Positions 1 through 12,272 of a DNA stretch of 64,000 bases are shown in pieces. Source of the stretch: Erigeron canadensis (taxonomy: Eukaryota > Streptophyta > Magnoliopsida > Asterales > Asteraceae); NCBI RefSeq assembly GCF_010389155.1, contig NC_057764.1, positions 8,804,001-8,868,000 of the forward strand, in the 5' to 3' direction. The notes below the pieces were generated by a model that was not told where the DNA came from, made no database searches, and saw only the letters and a program-made list of their open reading frames with translations. Position 1 is the stretch's first letter; each line of letters starts with the position of its first letter. The translations under genes were made by a program, and so were the position numbers.

Positions 1-1
1 T

Positions 2-3000
2 TCCTAAACAGTCCACTTTATGGTGCCCTAACCCTAAATCCGGGCAAAATGTATCACGATTATCTTTGTGAGTTCTGGTATACTGCAGTGTATGTGGAAA
101 GTGATGAATCCATCCACTACACACTAAAACAAGGCACCAAAAGCTTCACAATTACTGTTGATTCCCTCAGAGATGCCTGAGGATGAATTATTTTGATGAG
201 AATGAAATGCCCGTTGAAATTCCGTCTGGCATCAATACCAGGGAAGTGTGCAGGTTGATGGGGCACGCGGAGATTGTGGACGAGAATGGTCAGCTGCTCA
301 GGAAAGGCACTGTATATATGAGCAGGCTGACAGATTCATGGAGATATTTCTTCACTCATCTTGTTGAGTGCTTGGGTGGCAGTTCTGGAGATTTAGATCA
401 GATAAACCAGACACAGCTCCAGATTGCCTACTGCTTGTGGCATGGGTATAGGGTGGACTTTGCCCAGATTTTCTTTAATGATCTGGTGGACAGATTGAAG
501 GTCAAGAGCAGGAAAGCCTTCATTCCATTCATTCGATTTATGTCCATCATATTCAGAAGGGCCTTGAAAAATAAGTACTCTGTAAATACAACTCATTTTT
601 CAATATGTGAATATTTGAGGGACCTCGACCAGTTGACCTCATCTCCTACTGAGGTCGACATTCCATCGATGATGCTATATCAATTCAGAATTCAAGAAGG
701 GGCAATTGCATCATCACCTGATGAAGAGGTTGCTGGTGAGCCTCAAAACAATGAGGAAATTTCTAAAGTTGTTACTGCTGAAAGGGTGCAACCTATTTCC
801 CAGATAGCCCCTGATCTTCAGCAGCATGCTGAAAATATTGTTGAAATTCCACCTAATCCCACCAGGCCAAGGAACAGAACTCGTCGTCTTAGGAAAGAAA
901 GAGTTCTAGTATCATCTCTTCCTGAATCCTCTCATCTGGATTCTGGAGGTTTAGTTCAAGAGATTGCCCAGCAACCACTTTCTTAGCACCAGTAGAAGGA
1001 AGTGGTGAAGAAGAAAGAGGATCTGGCTCACCTCTTGTCATACAAGTCTCAACCGCTGGAAGTGGGGACATCATGGCCGCTGATGGGTCCTTAATAGTTG
1101 AACAGGTTAAGGGGAAACAAGTTGGGCAGATTGAAGGAGACAATCTGGAGTGAGGGCTTAGATTGATTTGAATGTAGGGGTGGAGAATATTCAAGTAGAG
1201 GACCAGGTAGATGGAACCGACTCAGATTGGGATATGGTTTACTCTCCACTGTTTGAAGCTAATGATTTTGATACAAATATGAGTTTTCTGGGAGAAGAAG
1301 AAATTGATCGCACCATCTATTCTGTCTCCCAGTCAATTCTTTCTGATATGCCTCCTCCACCCCCAGAAAATACACCAATACCTATTCCAGAACAAACAAC
1401 AACTACAACAACTTTTGAATCACCAACTGCACCAGAAATTCAACCATCTCAAACTTCTGAACCACTGGCAGTCACCCAACCAACTGAAAATATCACAAGG
1501 GTGTTGCCAGTATCATCCATCACCAGAATCACCAATCCTTCCAGTGGTCTCTCCTCTTCTTCTTCAACCGAGGTCCAAGGCCTTTTTGATAAGGTGGTGG
1601 ACCTGGAGAGATCACTTCAGGCTTCTTCTCAGGTTATTTCTGACTTCAAGTTTCTAATTTCCAACAATCTTAAGTCAGAGATGAACATATTTGCTGGAAA
1701 TGAGAAGATAGTCTTTGAGGAGCTGGATGAACTTGTCATGGCAACAAATAGAAATTCTGAATCGATACAAGTTGCAGTCCAGGGAATCAAGGAGGATATG
1801 GTGAGAACTGTTCAGACTGTCATTAAAGCTAAAATTGCTCAACCTCTGGCAAGTCTGACTGGTGAAGTTCAGAATTTGACCACCAGAATAAGCTCTCTGG
1901 AGAGCAGGCCAACCCTGGAGAAAAACTCAGTTGTCAGCACCCTCAGTGATGAAGTTGTTTGAAAGTTCAGGGGAGATATGTTAAAAGAAATCACTGAGGA
2001 GGTGTCTGAAACTCTCCTTAGAAATCTTCGTGATGGGTTGTTGCCTGAAGTAATGATGATGATTGACACCCAGTTGCCTCGCCACTTTCCTCAGGATCTT
2101 GAAATTATTAAAAAGGAAGTGATGCAATTGAGGAAAACTGTGAACAACGTTGCTCCAGTGTCTGGTCGAACCTTTGATTCTGCTGACAGACATAAGCTGG
2201 ACTAGGTGTGGAATCATCTTCAATCTGGAGATGCTTCCAAGGGGGAAGGTTTCGGTTCTGCTACTAGAAAAAGTTGGTGATCTTCAAAAGAAGATCGATG
2301 TCTGGAAGAAGGTGATTGGAAATTAAAGATGTCACTGCTACTGAAACCAGTGGACAGATTGAAGAAGAGGTTGCTGGTACTGATGCCAGTGAGCCAGTGT
2401 TTGAAGAGTTCCCAGACATCCCAACCACAATGAAAAATATCAAGAGAAAGAAAGTGGTGTCTAGTGAACCAATACATGAAGCAGAAGAGGAATATGTTTT
2501 TGCTGATGAGGCCAAAGCAAAGAGACTGGAACAAGAGTGCATCTTGATTGAAATTTTCAAGAAGAATCTAAAAGATGACTTGGTTGCTCACCAGTTAGAT
2601 ATGGCCAGGCATGGGACTCTGGATTCTTACAACGCTGGCAGGTTGGGCGTACAAATTGAAATATACAAAAAGATGAAGGATGATCCCAGGCTGAAGAAAT
2701 GTCTGGATGCCTTGGATGATGTCTATATTCGATCCATGTATGCTCAGGATGAACAAGTATATGATTCTGAAATCTATGGTGTGAGCATACTGGATCTTAT
2801 TGCCGAGAGAAGAGAAGAATTGAAAAATCTCCAGCAACGAGTAAGGAGTAATGCTACTGCTCTGGAGCATGAATATAGGAAGAAGGTCAAGGGTTTGCCC
2901 AAGGCACCAGCCAGAAAAACCAAAGCTGTCAGAGATGCAGATGTTAGTACCTTCATTCCCTTGAACACTACTGAAAGAATCAATAAGGAAAAATTTCAAC

Positions 3001-3421
3001 AAGCTGCTGAACAGAGAAAAGTGTCCAGGGAAGTGGATGAAATGGTAAAAAGGGCTCAGACTAGAGAAAAGTATGAACATTTGTCACAATTTAGAGCTGA
3101 TGTCCAATCTATCTTGGGTGCTGAGATCTATCTGGCAGAAAACCATGACAACTTCTGAAAGTTCCATGTTAAACTCTTCAGAGAAGGGAACTTTACTGAT
3201 GAAAGAAAAGATACGTCAATCAGGGCATTCGAATGGTCAGAACTAAGAGAGATTGGCCTTTCATTCAGGGGTAAAGATGACTCCCATGATGTTAAGTATT
3301 TTATGAAGAGGATTGGCAAGGAATGGATAAGGAAAGAACTGATGGAAATGGAGCTGGGCTTAAGGACTTCTCTTACTACTTCATCATCTCCAGGTGTAAA
3401 GAGGACTTCTCTTACTACTTT
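2..3421 (+). pseudogene. Copia B additional (env-like position) ORF, 5' truncated and frame-broken
   Basis: This is the third ORF of Copia B, homologous to those of Copia A (5207-8037) and C (26030-29743). The N-terminal globular domain is readable from the first bases (LCEFWYTA near 60-90, then SWRYFFTHLVE and QIAYCLWHGYRVDF at 340-470). A Pro/Thr-rich linker follows (about 1340-1560), then a long helical, probably coiled-coil region (about 1570-2200), then a charged Lys/Glu-rich C-terminal part (2316-3400). Breaks include a one-base frameshift near 175, a frame change near 985, stops at 1960 and 2203, a frame change before 2316, and an in-frame TGA at 3156 after which homologous sequence continues to about 3390. 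No transmembrane segment is obvious. Function is unknown; the comparison to Sirevirus env-like ORFs rests on position. Confidence 0.75.
3364..3421 (+). repeat. 17-bp direct duplication at the B / A' junction
   Basis: GGACTTCTCTTACTACTT occurs at 3363-3380 and again at about 3401-3418, 38 bp apart. It lies immediately before the point (about 3422) where homology to the antisense Copia A gag begins. This looks like filler DNA from break repair at the rearranged junction. Confidence 0.6.
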
Positions 3422-3910
3422 TGTTGTGGTGATAGTTTCCTTTGTTCCTTCAAACTGTGTTAACAACTCTTCCCACATCAACTTAGAACTATCAAGTAAA
3501 ACAAGAGTGGGTTTTAAACTTTCTGGGACAGCAAAGAGAATCATATTTTGTAATTTGGAATCTAGGTCAGCCAAACGATGGTCTTCCTCTGACCAATGAT
3601 CTTTCTCATTGGGTGTTAACCTAGGGGTCCCATCTTGGTTAAAAACAACAGTTGATGCATTCATGGGAACATAAGGACCTTCTACAAGAATGGTGGTCAA
3701 GTGTCTTTTATCCAGCGATGTACTTGAACATACATGCCTTCCAAGTAATGAATGTGTCACTATTTCCATTAAATTTAGGTACCGGATTGTTTGGAAAGTG
3801 AACATGAACACTGGGTTGAACTGGTGGTGGAGGTGGTGGATTTTGATTCATATTGACATTTGGGTTGGGTTGCCATTTGGGTTTGGGTTTGGTTGTTCGG
3901 TTCCAGACAT
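3422..3910 (-). pseudogene. Truncated gag fragment of a second Copia A-family copy (A')
   Basis: Read on the minus strand, this matches the N-terminal half of the Copia A gag (13932-14429): start MSGTEQPNPN at 3910, an Asn/Pro-rich head, then HVHFPNNPVPKFNGNSDTF and a UBN2-type gag segment. It is cut at about 3422, where homology to A stops abruptly. Frames break after the first 15 or so residues and again near 3715-3720, where A' reads TTTATCCAGCGATG against TTTCAACTCTAGTGATG in A. It is too different from A's gag to be a very recent duplicate but belongs to the same family. It lies directly downstream of the PBS next to the LTR 3973-4912. Confidence 0.75.
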
Positions 3911-3957
3911 CTTGTAGGATCAAAACAGGTATAACAATTTAATGATTTAACTTGGGA

Positions 3958-3970
3958 GGCTCTGATACCA
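3958..3970 (-). other. Primer binding site of A' (tRNA-iMet)
   Basis: On the minus strand this is TGGTATCAGAGCC, complementary to the 3' end of plant initiator tRNA-Met, two bases from the LTR terminus. It shows that the adjacent LTR acted as a 5' LTR for the truncated copy to its left. Confidence 0.85.
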
Positions 3971-3972
3971 AA

Positions 3973-4912
3973 TGTGAGTCCACCTACACAAGATGTACAA
4001 CGAGAACAAGATATAAAATAGGTTAATAATAAACACAAGTATATCAAGTAACCCGACTGGCAAGTGGTTCGAATCTAGATAACAACTAGTTATGAACCAC
4101 GATACAGATATGGATATGAACAATAAAGAACAAGTGCTTGAAACTATATAAATACTAATTATATTCAAGTATTATGGCAATGAGTCGAGATGTATTTTTC
4201 AATGTATTTTATTTATTTGTATAAACAAAATACAAGAGTTGTTGCGGAACAAAGATAATCACAGTTGTGAAAATATTTAAACAAACCTAGAAATACAAAT
4301 GATCTATGCGACAAGGTATTACTCGTAAGAATACTTAGAGTAATATCACACGTTGCAATTGCCAAAGTTCCAAGCATTTTTGCAAGTGTGAGAAGTCTTA
4401 TATTTATAGGCAAACATGTCTTGATGACATGGCAATATGCCGTACAAATATGGTTGGATGCATTTATGGATTTGTGGGACAAATCCATAACATGCTTGTT
4501 TAAGGTAAAGTATGTAAGTTTCTTTGATGTGACTTGACATACTTTATTCCCAACCTTTTGCTAAAACTTTCCCAATCCCAAGTATAAGGTAATTAACCGG
4601 GTAAAGGTAGGTAAAGCTGCAAAAAGACTTTCCTCGTAATCAGTGAAAAAGTGTTGTAAATACTTTTTCACTGAGCCTCTTCAGATCCTTCAATCAGGTA
4701 AGATCTTCTCTGAGCTCTGCTTCTGAGATGATCTTCTTCTTCAGTCTTCAGTCTTTGACTTAGTCTGAACGTCTACAGTGTTGGTTGATTCTGAATCTGA
4801 AGTGAAGCTTCAGTGAGCTTTATTCTGAATGCCTTCAGAATTCTGAGCAAGCTTTCTTCACTGAACTTCAACTATTTTGAACAAATCTTACTTGGTCGAT
4901 TTCGACCTAACA
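3973..4912 (-). repeat. LTR shared by Copia A (3' LTR) and fragment A' (5' LTR)
   Basis: The 940-bp LTR begins TGTTAGGTC at 4912 and ends GGACTCACA at 3973 on the minus strand. A TATAAATA box lies at 4401-4408. It has Copia A's polypurine tract on one side and the A' primer binding site on the other, so it serves two elements at once. This is the usual product of unequal recombination between LTRs. Confidence 0.85.
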
Positions 4913-4926
4913 AATTCCCCCTATTT
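4913..4926 (-). other. Polypurine tract of Copia A
   Basis: The minus strand reads AAATAGGGGGAATT directly before the LTR start TGTTAGG. Copia B has the same tract at 15631-15644 and Copia C a close variant at 25757-25770. It would be the plus-strand DNA primer. Confidence 0.8.
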
Positions 4927-5206
4927 GTTCTAAAATAGTTCATGTATTTTAGACTTCTATCTATACAGGTTTGTAAGTCTAAAAATACAAGTTTTTGTTT
5001 AAGTTGTAAAAATATTTCTAAGGACATCTCATAGATCATGATGCCTTAAGAAAATTTTCTTGTTTAATTTTCTAACTTAAAGTATTTCCTAATAATATGA
5101 TGTAACTTGCAACTATATAAAAGATACTGAGATGATTGTTCAGTTACAAGTACAGAAATGAAAATAGAAAATATTTACAAGTACAAATATTTACAAGGAG
5201 ATATGA

Positions 5207-7505
5207 CTACTTCTTCGCAGGCCTTGAGCCAGAAGGTACGTAAGTAGCCTTTCTTTTTGGAGAACTGATCTTCCCAAATAATCTTTCCTCCATCTCAACT
5301 TTGGCCTTCATTTTCTGTTGGATCTTCAGCATCCAGGCGCCTGTTAGATGAGACTTTGGTTTTCCTTTCAGAACAGTGATCATCTCCTTGTGCTCAGAAT
5401 ATCCAAACTTATGTACTGAAACCTGCTCATATTCTTCTTCTGCTCTTCCTTCTCTCTTCACAACCAGATTGAACAATTTTAGACCATCTTCCTTCAGAAT
5501 TTGCATGTCAAGGATCTTTGCAGGATGGCACCTGTGTTTCATATAATAATCATATTGATCCTTTTCATGTTTATCCTTCACCTGAGCAAACTTCTTTAGA
5601 AATAGGTATGAATGTAGAGAGGTCAGAATCTCGAGCATGTTTTCTTGTAGACCTTGGGCCAGTTAGTTTGGGCTTCTGGGGTGGCCTACAAATTTCCTTC
5701 TCAACCTTCAGAATGTTGGCCATAATTTCTTTTCTCTTGATATCCATCTCTTTCTTCCTATTCTTCACCAGATCTTCAATAGACAATTTGAAAGTGAGAT
5801 GGTCCAGCTTTTGTTCTAAGGGAGAATACTTCACCCCATATTCATACGCGGCTATTTCTTCCAAGGCCTTCTGCACTCTTCCATCATGTTTGATCTTCTG
5901 ATATCCTTCCTTAGTAAGACCAAGAGCTGCAGCATCTACCAAATCAATGGTACCAATTGCCAAGTGTTGGGCCCTTTCTTTTTCTTTAGTTTCTCTCCAC
6001 ATAATAAACTGGTTGGAGAATTGTCTTTCAAGGCTTTCAACTTTTTCTGATCAGCACCCAAATCTGGCAATGGATAACTATGCTCATCAACATTCTCACC
6101 AACAACAAAACCAGAATCCTTTGCTCCCTTTTTCTTTGGTTCCTCAACCATCTGAGCTTTACCTTTGTCTTTCTTAGCTTGTTCAGAAGGTTGGGGTTCA
6201 GATTGTTCTTTCAGTTGTTCCCCCTCAGATTGTTTCTTGGTTGCTTCTTTCATTTCTTGAGAACTGGACAGCAAACCAATTGGCATTTCACTTCCCCCTT
6301 TGGGGACCTCAACAGGCAGCTGAGCATATAAATCGATGGTCTTTTGCATGCCTTTAAGAGGTTCCCAACTCTGTTGCAGAACACTATCAGAGAATCCCTT
6401 GGCCATAGATGCAAATTGGGATCTCAATCTGAAGGAAGAGTTCAGATTCAGCTTTTCATGTTCAAGAACTCCCTTCAACAATTCCCTTTCCTCTTCAGAT
6501 AATGCACCAGAGGGGGGAGGAGCAACAACTTCAGGCTCTTTCTTGAGCAAAGTCAGAATTTCATCCAGTTGCTTTGACTGGTTCTGAATAGTTTAATCAA
6601 GGCTTGACAAAGAAGTCTTCATTTCAGTAATAGCTGTGTCAACCTTGCCATTTGATGCTTTTGATAGTTCAGACACCAGTGTTATGACCTTGTCTTCAAC
6701 CTTCTCTGCCACGGACACTGAAATCTGAGAGATAAGATCCTGAGAGAATACAGATTTTAGTGTCTCAGAAACCTTTTCACCAACAGAATCACCAAGTGAC
6801 TTCTCATCAATACTTAGTTTCTTGACCAACTCACCAACCTCTTTCTCAACTGCCAAGAATGAATTTTGTATCATAAGAACCCAGGATTGCAGATTCGCAA
6901 CAACTGAAGTCTGCACATCCCTCTTGGTCAGCTTGAAGGCTTCACCAATTTCCCTACTCAATCCATTGCATGCCCCGACCAATTCTTGCAACTTCCGAAC
7001 CACCAAGCCCTCATTAACTGCAACTTTCGTAAATTCAGTGCCCATAACATCCTGGGCACCCTTCAGATCGGCCAGAGACTTGGTGTTGGCAGTTAGAGAT
7101 TTAGATAAGCCCTCAACATGAATAAGTAGGTTGTGGACTTCGGTTTGAGATTTCTCTAACTGAGCTTCCATACTGAGATGTGGGGCAGATGAAGTGGAAG
7201 CTGAAGCAACAAAGGGAGAAGTTCGAATCCCTGCCAGAGCCTTCTCCAAAAGTACATCAGAAGGACCCTCAGATTCTGTTTCAGAGTCCAATTCTTTTTC
7301 TTGATCCTCTGGCAGGTCATAATTTCTCCTTGGTGGAATTTGATGAATTTGAGGATGAAGGTGTTGAAGTGGTGGTTGAAAGGCGGCTGAGGTGACATAG
7401 GCAGGGGTTGATCCTTCAGGAAATAAAAGGGTGTTGGTGTGAAACTGGTGGTCTTTGGTAAGGTGGATCAAGATCAATTATGTTTTGTTGTTGTTGTTGT
7501 TGTTT

Positions 7506-7573
<68 letters not shown>

Positions 7574-8037
7574 CCAAAAGAGGTGGTGACATGGGTTCAT
7601 CAACAAGGTTGAGGGTTGGCTCGGAATCCGATTGATTCTCCCTCAATAAGTCTTCATCAAACTTAAAATCTTCGAGGTTTCCCTCTGGAAGCTCATCATC
7701 ATCCCAGATATTTACTATCTGGTCATATATGCTCTGGTCTTGATTCCCAGAATCCAAGCCAGCACCCAGTTCAGCAGCTGCTTCAGTAGTTGCATCGTAA
7801 CTGTTCTGGATCAGCAGTTAGGGCGTAAGAGATGGGGCAACATTGAAGAAAAGCGTTTAATCTGCCCATCAACCCTTCAGATTTGGCATTTAAGGCTGCC
7901 TTATAATTGTTCATGTTACACCGTATGGTTTTGGATTCGAAATCCTTTGGCCATTGAGAGCTTGGTTTAACTACAGATTTTGGGGGAGAATATTCAAAGC
8001 CAATAAGTGTTTTGGGTTCTTTTACAGATGTAGCCAT
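5207..8037 (-). pseudogene. Copia A additional ORF (third ORF), frame-broken
   Basis: I place the start at 8037 (MATSVKEP) because the Copia C homologue starts at the equivalent point (MAPKSS) and a TATA-like box lies 162 bp upstream. The order is: a short N-terminal domain (8037-7783); an acidic segment with a polyglutamine tract (7757-7416); a Ser-rich linker and helical coiled-coil region (7477-6593); a Lys/Glu-rich region (6550-5936); and a C-terminal domain with FGYSEHKEM (5638-5207), echoed by YGHSEHVEM in C. Breaks are frame changes near 7780, 7470, 5990 and 5630 and an in-frame TAA near 6593. Part of the N-terminal domain kept in B and C is missing. Predicted product is cytosolic or structural; function unknown. 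Confidence 0.75.
7485..7573 (-). repeat. (CAA)n trinucleotide microsatellite encoding polyglutamine
   Basis: About 29 GTT units on the plus strand (CAA on the minus strand) with one interruption near 7501-7508. It lies in frame in the additional ORF of Copia A and adds a glutamine stretch that B and C lack at this point. Confidence 0.9.
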
Positions 8038-8198
8038 TGGATTTGTTAATGAAAGAAGATGAAGATGAAAGTGTTCGAAGGAATTTAGGGTTTGGAAAAT
8101 TATGAAGGAAAGTGATTGAGTGTTTAGAGAATGAGAGAGAAATATGATTGGGAGTAAATGAAAAATAAAATAAATGATGGAATGATTTTGGAAAAAGG

Positions 8199-8494
8199 TT
8201 TTATATTTTCGAAGGAATACGAAAAGATTTTCCAAAGAAAATAAATAAAATGATTTTGAAATTCAAACCCAATAAAATATAATGATATTTTATTGAAAGT
8301 GATTTTGATCGGGTTTGAAATCCGAAATAATTTTTGGTGACACGTCCGCATTTAATGCAACAACGGCCATGACCCTACTTTTTTGAAAAATATTCAACAG
8401 TTTTTAATGCAAAAGCAATGATCATTTTTCTTTACGGCGCAAGTGGTATGACACGTCAGCAAAAAAAGTATCCTGGAACAGTAAAAATCACGTG
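8199..8494 (-). promoter_or_regulatory. Putative internal promoter for the Copia A additional ORF
   Basis: The 0.7-kb stretch between the RNase H stop (8737) and the additional ORF start (8037) has no coding potential. On the minus strand it holds a G-box CACGTG at 8489-8494, an ACACGTCAGC element at 8451-8460 and TATAAAA at 8205-8199, followed by a T/C-rich leader to the ATG. Copia C has the same order and similar spacing (30153-30158 and 29873-29880). A short GCATTTAATGC block (about 8350) is also shared with C (about 30005). Confidence 0.5.
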
Positions 8495-8736
8495 TCCACT
8501 TGCCAGCTAAGTATCCATTGTGTAATAAAAGGTTTTTGATAAAATTCTGATTAAATAATTTAAAGTTCTAAGGAAGGTTAAGGAAATGCAATCTGAACCT
8601 TCTCATTTTCTGAAACTCTAAAGCCCTTCAGTTTCTGAATCATTTCAAACAAAATATTTTCTGAGGCAAAAATTCCCCCTTAGAGAAAAAATTTCCTTTT
8701 CTTGTAAAAACATTATTGTCTATTCCCCCTGAAATG

Positions 8737-10465
8737 CTATACAGGATTTAGCATTCCCAACTCGCTGATGAGATGTTTAAAAGTTTTGACATCTAAAGGT
8801 TTTGTAAACACATCAGCTAGTTATTTGTCAGTGGGAATGAAATGAATTTCAATATCACCTTTTAAAATATGATCACGAATGAAATGATACCTGAGATCAA
8901 TATGTTTGGTTTTAGAGTGCATGACAGGATTGTGAGATATTGCACTGGTACTTGTGTTATCACAAAATATTGGCGTTCTGGTATACTTAACACCATAATC
9001 AGTTAGTTGATTCTTCATCCATAAGATCTGAGCACAACAACTTGCTGCAGAAATGTACTCAACTTCAGCAGTGGATAATGATACTGCAGTCTGCTTCTTG
9101 CTAGTCCAACTAACCAATTTGCCACCAAGGAAATGACACCCACCTGTGGTACTTTTCCTATCTACCTTACAACCTGCATGATCAGAATCTGAATAGCCCA
9201 TAAGATCTAGACTTGAGCCTTTGGGATACCAAACACCTAGTCTGGGGACACCTTTCAGGTATCGAAAAATCCTTTTTACAGCATTCTGGTGTGCTTCTCT
9301 GGGATCAGATTGAAATCGTGCACAAAGACATGTTGCAAACATTATGTCTGGTCTACTTGCAGTTAAGTACATTAATGATCCCACCATACCACAATATTTT
9401 GTAGGATCAACAGGTTTTCCATTAGGATCTGAGTCCAAAGTTAATGGTGCAGAAATTGGAGTATCTTTAGATGAAATAGAATCAAACTGATATTTCTTTA
9501 ACAAATCTCTAACTTATTTTTCTTGATTTATAAAAATACCATCACTGGTTTGTTTTACTTGAAGACCCAGAAAATATGTCAGTTTACCCATCATACTCAT
9601 TTCATACTCAGAAGACATTATTTTTGAAAACTTGTCACACAATTTTTCATTTGTAGAACCAAACACAATATCATCAACATATACTTGTACAAGCAAGATA
9701 TCACTTTTCTCATGCAAGATGAATAAAGTGTTATCTGTTGCACCTCTATGAAAACCATTATCTAAAAGATGTCGAGTTAGAGTATCATACCAGGCTCTAG
9801 GTGCTTATCTCAGACAATATAAAGCTTTGTTCAGTCTATACACCCAATGAGGTTTTTCTTTGCTTTCAAATCCTGGTGGTTGATATACATACACAACTTC
9901 TTCTAGCTCTCCATTTAGAAAAGCACTTTTGACATCCATTTGGTAGACTTTGAACTCATGATGAGCTGCGAATGCTAAGAAAATTCTAATAGCTTCAAGT
10001 CTGGCCACTGGTGCAAAAGTCTCATCAAAATCAACTCCTACCCTTTGCAAAAAGTCTGGCCTTGTTTCTGATCACATGACCATCTTCATCAACTATGTTT
10101 CGAAAGACCCATCTTGTCCCAATTGGTTTTTTCTTCAGATTGGGGGGACATGGAACAAGCTCGCAAACATTGTTCCTTTCAAATTGGTTAAGCTCTTCTT
10201 GCATGGCTTCAACCCAACTTGGATCTTTCAAAGCCTCGTCAATCTTCTTCGGTTCTATCAGTGATAAGAAGCTGACATATAAGCATTGATCGCTTGTGGC
10301 TCTTCTGCTCTGAACCCCTCTACTTAGATCGCCAATCACTTGATCAATTGGATGTGAGCGAGTCCATTTAGAGTAATGACCAGGATGAATAATCATATCA
10401 GTGCAAGAACTTCTCTGGCTTACTTCAGGAGATGGTTCAGAATAGACTATTTCAGTTTCATCATC
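8737..10465 (-). pseudogene. Copia A reverse transcriptase-RNase H, frame-broken
   Basis: This is the C-terminal part of pol, which would copy element RNA into cDNA in virus-like particles. The RT N-terminus (SWVEAMQEELNQFERNNV, GTRWVFRN) is at 10250-10080 and RT palm motifs (QMDVKSAFLNGE) are near 9930. The catalytic YVDD is near 9675 in VQVYVDDIVFGS. RNase H (GYSDSDHAGC, STAEVEYISA) runs through 9200-8740 and the normal C-terminus ends at 8737. Breaks are a stop near 10464, frame changes near 10040 and 9800, a stop at 9514 and a TAA at about 8818 where Copia C has a Gln codon. The catalytic residues themselves are present, but no continuous reading frame survives. Confidence 0.9.
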
Positions 10466-12060
10466 TTATAAATCACGATTTGCATCATGAAATTCTTCAT
10501 TCTGAGGTAATTCAGGGGATACTGATATCTGAGGAGCAGCACGCACATCTGATCCAATAGTTAGTTCAGAGGGTAGTTTGAATGTGACTGAAGGATAAAA
10601 TGGAATGTTACTTTGCTGACTTATAACTGGTTCTGAACTGGAATGATCAGAAACATGTTCAGGTGATTGATCAGATTTGTCATTGTGATCAGATTCACCA
10701 AAACTGATAGGACCTTCTGAAGGTGGTTCAGAGATTGGTTTATTAAAGATTGCAGAATTTGATTCATCAAAGGTAACATGAGTTGACTCATCAACCTTTT
10801 CAAGTCTTTTGTTATAGACTCTAAAGGGCTTGCGAATTGTTGAATATCCTAAGAAGTAACCTTCATCAGCTTTGGCATCAAATTTGCCCAATTTGCTGGA
10901 ATCATTCAGAATATATACTGGACATCCAAAAACATGGAAATATCCAATATTAGGCTTTCTATTTCTGAGCACTTCATAGGCAGTCTTCTTATGTCTTTTA
11001 ACATAAATTGAACGATTCTGGGTGTAGCAAGCAGTTGCAACAGCTTCAGCCCAAAAACATTTTGGAAGACCTGATTCATTCAACATACTTCTGGCAGCTT
11101 CTATCAGTGTACGATTATTTCTTTCTACAACACCATTTTGCTCTGGTGTGTGTGCTGAGGAGAACATCTGAGATATGCCAGTGTCAGTGTAGAAGGTTTC
11201 CAGAGTGGAATTTCTGAATTCAGTGCCATTGTCACTTCTGAGCTGACGTACTTTTCGCTTGTGCTTGAGTTCAATCTGTTTGATAAGGGCAATGATTTCA
11301 GCAGCAACTTCACTTTTGTTTCTGAGGAAGATCACCCTACAGTATCTTGAATATTCATCTACTACAACCAGAGTGTACTTCTTCCCCGCTCTTGTCTGAA
11401 CATTCACAGGACCAAAAAGATCCATATGAAGCATATGAAGTGGTTCAGTGATGCTGGAATTTTGCTTGGTCTTGAAGGATGCTCTCTTCTTCTTTCCCAT
11501 TTCACACCCTGGACATGGCTTGTCTTTATCAAAGGACATGGCTAGTATCCCATCAGCAAGTTGTTTTCTTGACAACTTATTAATATTTTTAAAATTGAGA
11601 TGGGATAACCTTTTGTGCCACAACCAGTTGGTGTCCTCATCTGCCCTTGTGTAGAAACATTGTTCAGAAGTAGCACTATTCATCTCTACAACATAAATGT
11701 TTCCCTTTCTTGGTGCAATCATTACCACCTTCCAATCTCTGTTGAATATGGTGCCTTGTGAAATATCAAATAAAACCTTAAAGCCATCATCACAAAGTTG
11801 GCTTACACTGATCAGGTTATATTTCAAACCATTCACATATGCAACTTTAGTGAATTTGACTTGTCCATTGTTCACAACACCATTCCCTCAGTTTGTCCGT
11901 TTTCATCATTACCAAAAGTTATTGAGGGCCCTTCTTGCACCCTATATTCCTCTAGCAGGGTTTTGTGACCTTTCATGGTTCTGCCAGCAGCACTGTTAAG
12001 AAACCAAGTATTCTTTTTGCGGTCACCCTACACATATACAAAGATTAGTTCTTTTTGGGA
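10466..12060 (-). pseudogene. Copia A protease-integrase, frame-broken in PR
   Basis: The integrase is continuous from 11875 to 10466. The GAG-pre-integrase zinc region (HKRLSHLNFKNINKLSRKQL then CPGCEMGKKK) is followed by a DDE core with D in MDLFGPV, D in RSDNGTEF and E in NGVVERNNR, then the FGCPVYILN and GYFLGYS motifs and an acidic C-terminal tail. Upstream, the protease reads WFLNSAAGRTM (about 11975), with Asn where Copia C keeps the catalytic Asp (WYLDSAAGRTM), and a stop or frame change separates it from the integrase near 11880. The integrase would insert cDNA; the protease would process the polyprotein but is probably inactive here. Confidence 0.9.
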
Positions 12061-12272
12061 ACCCATCTCTTGATGGGTCCACTGGGCTCTCCCTGAACAG
12101 CCTCAGATTTCTTTGGTACGTAAGGGACAGAAGGATCAAAGGGAATTTCAGTCATAATTTCAGATGACACAAAAACAGTTGGTTTGATGATTTCAGAAAC
12201 CTTTTTCTTCTCAGATTTTTGCTTTTCTTGCTTAATTTTCTTTGAAAAAGGTTTTGGGTTTTGTTTAGGATT

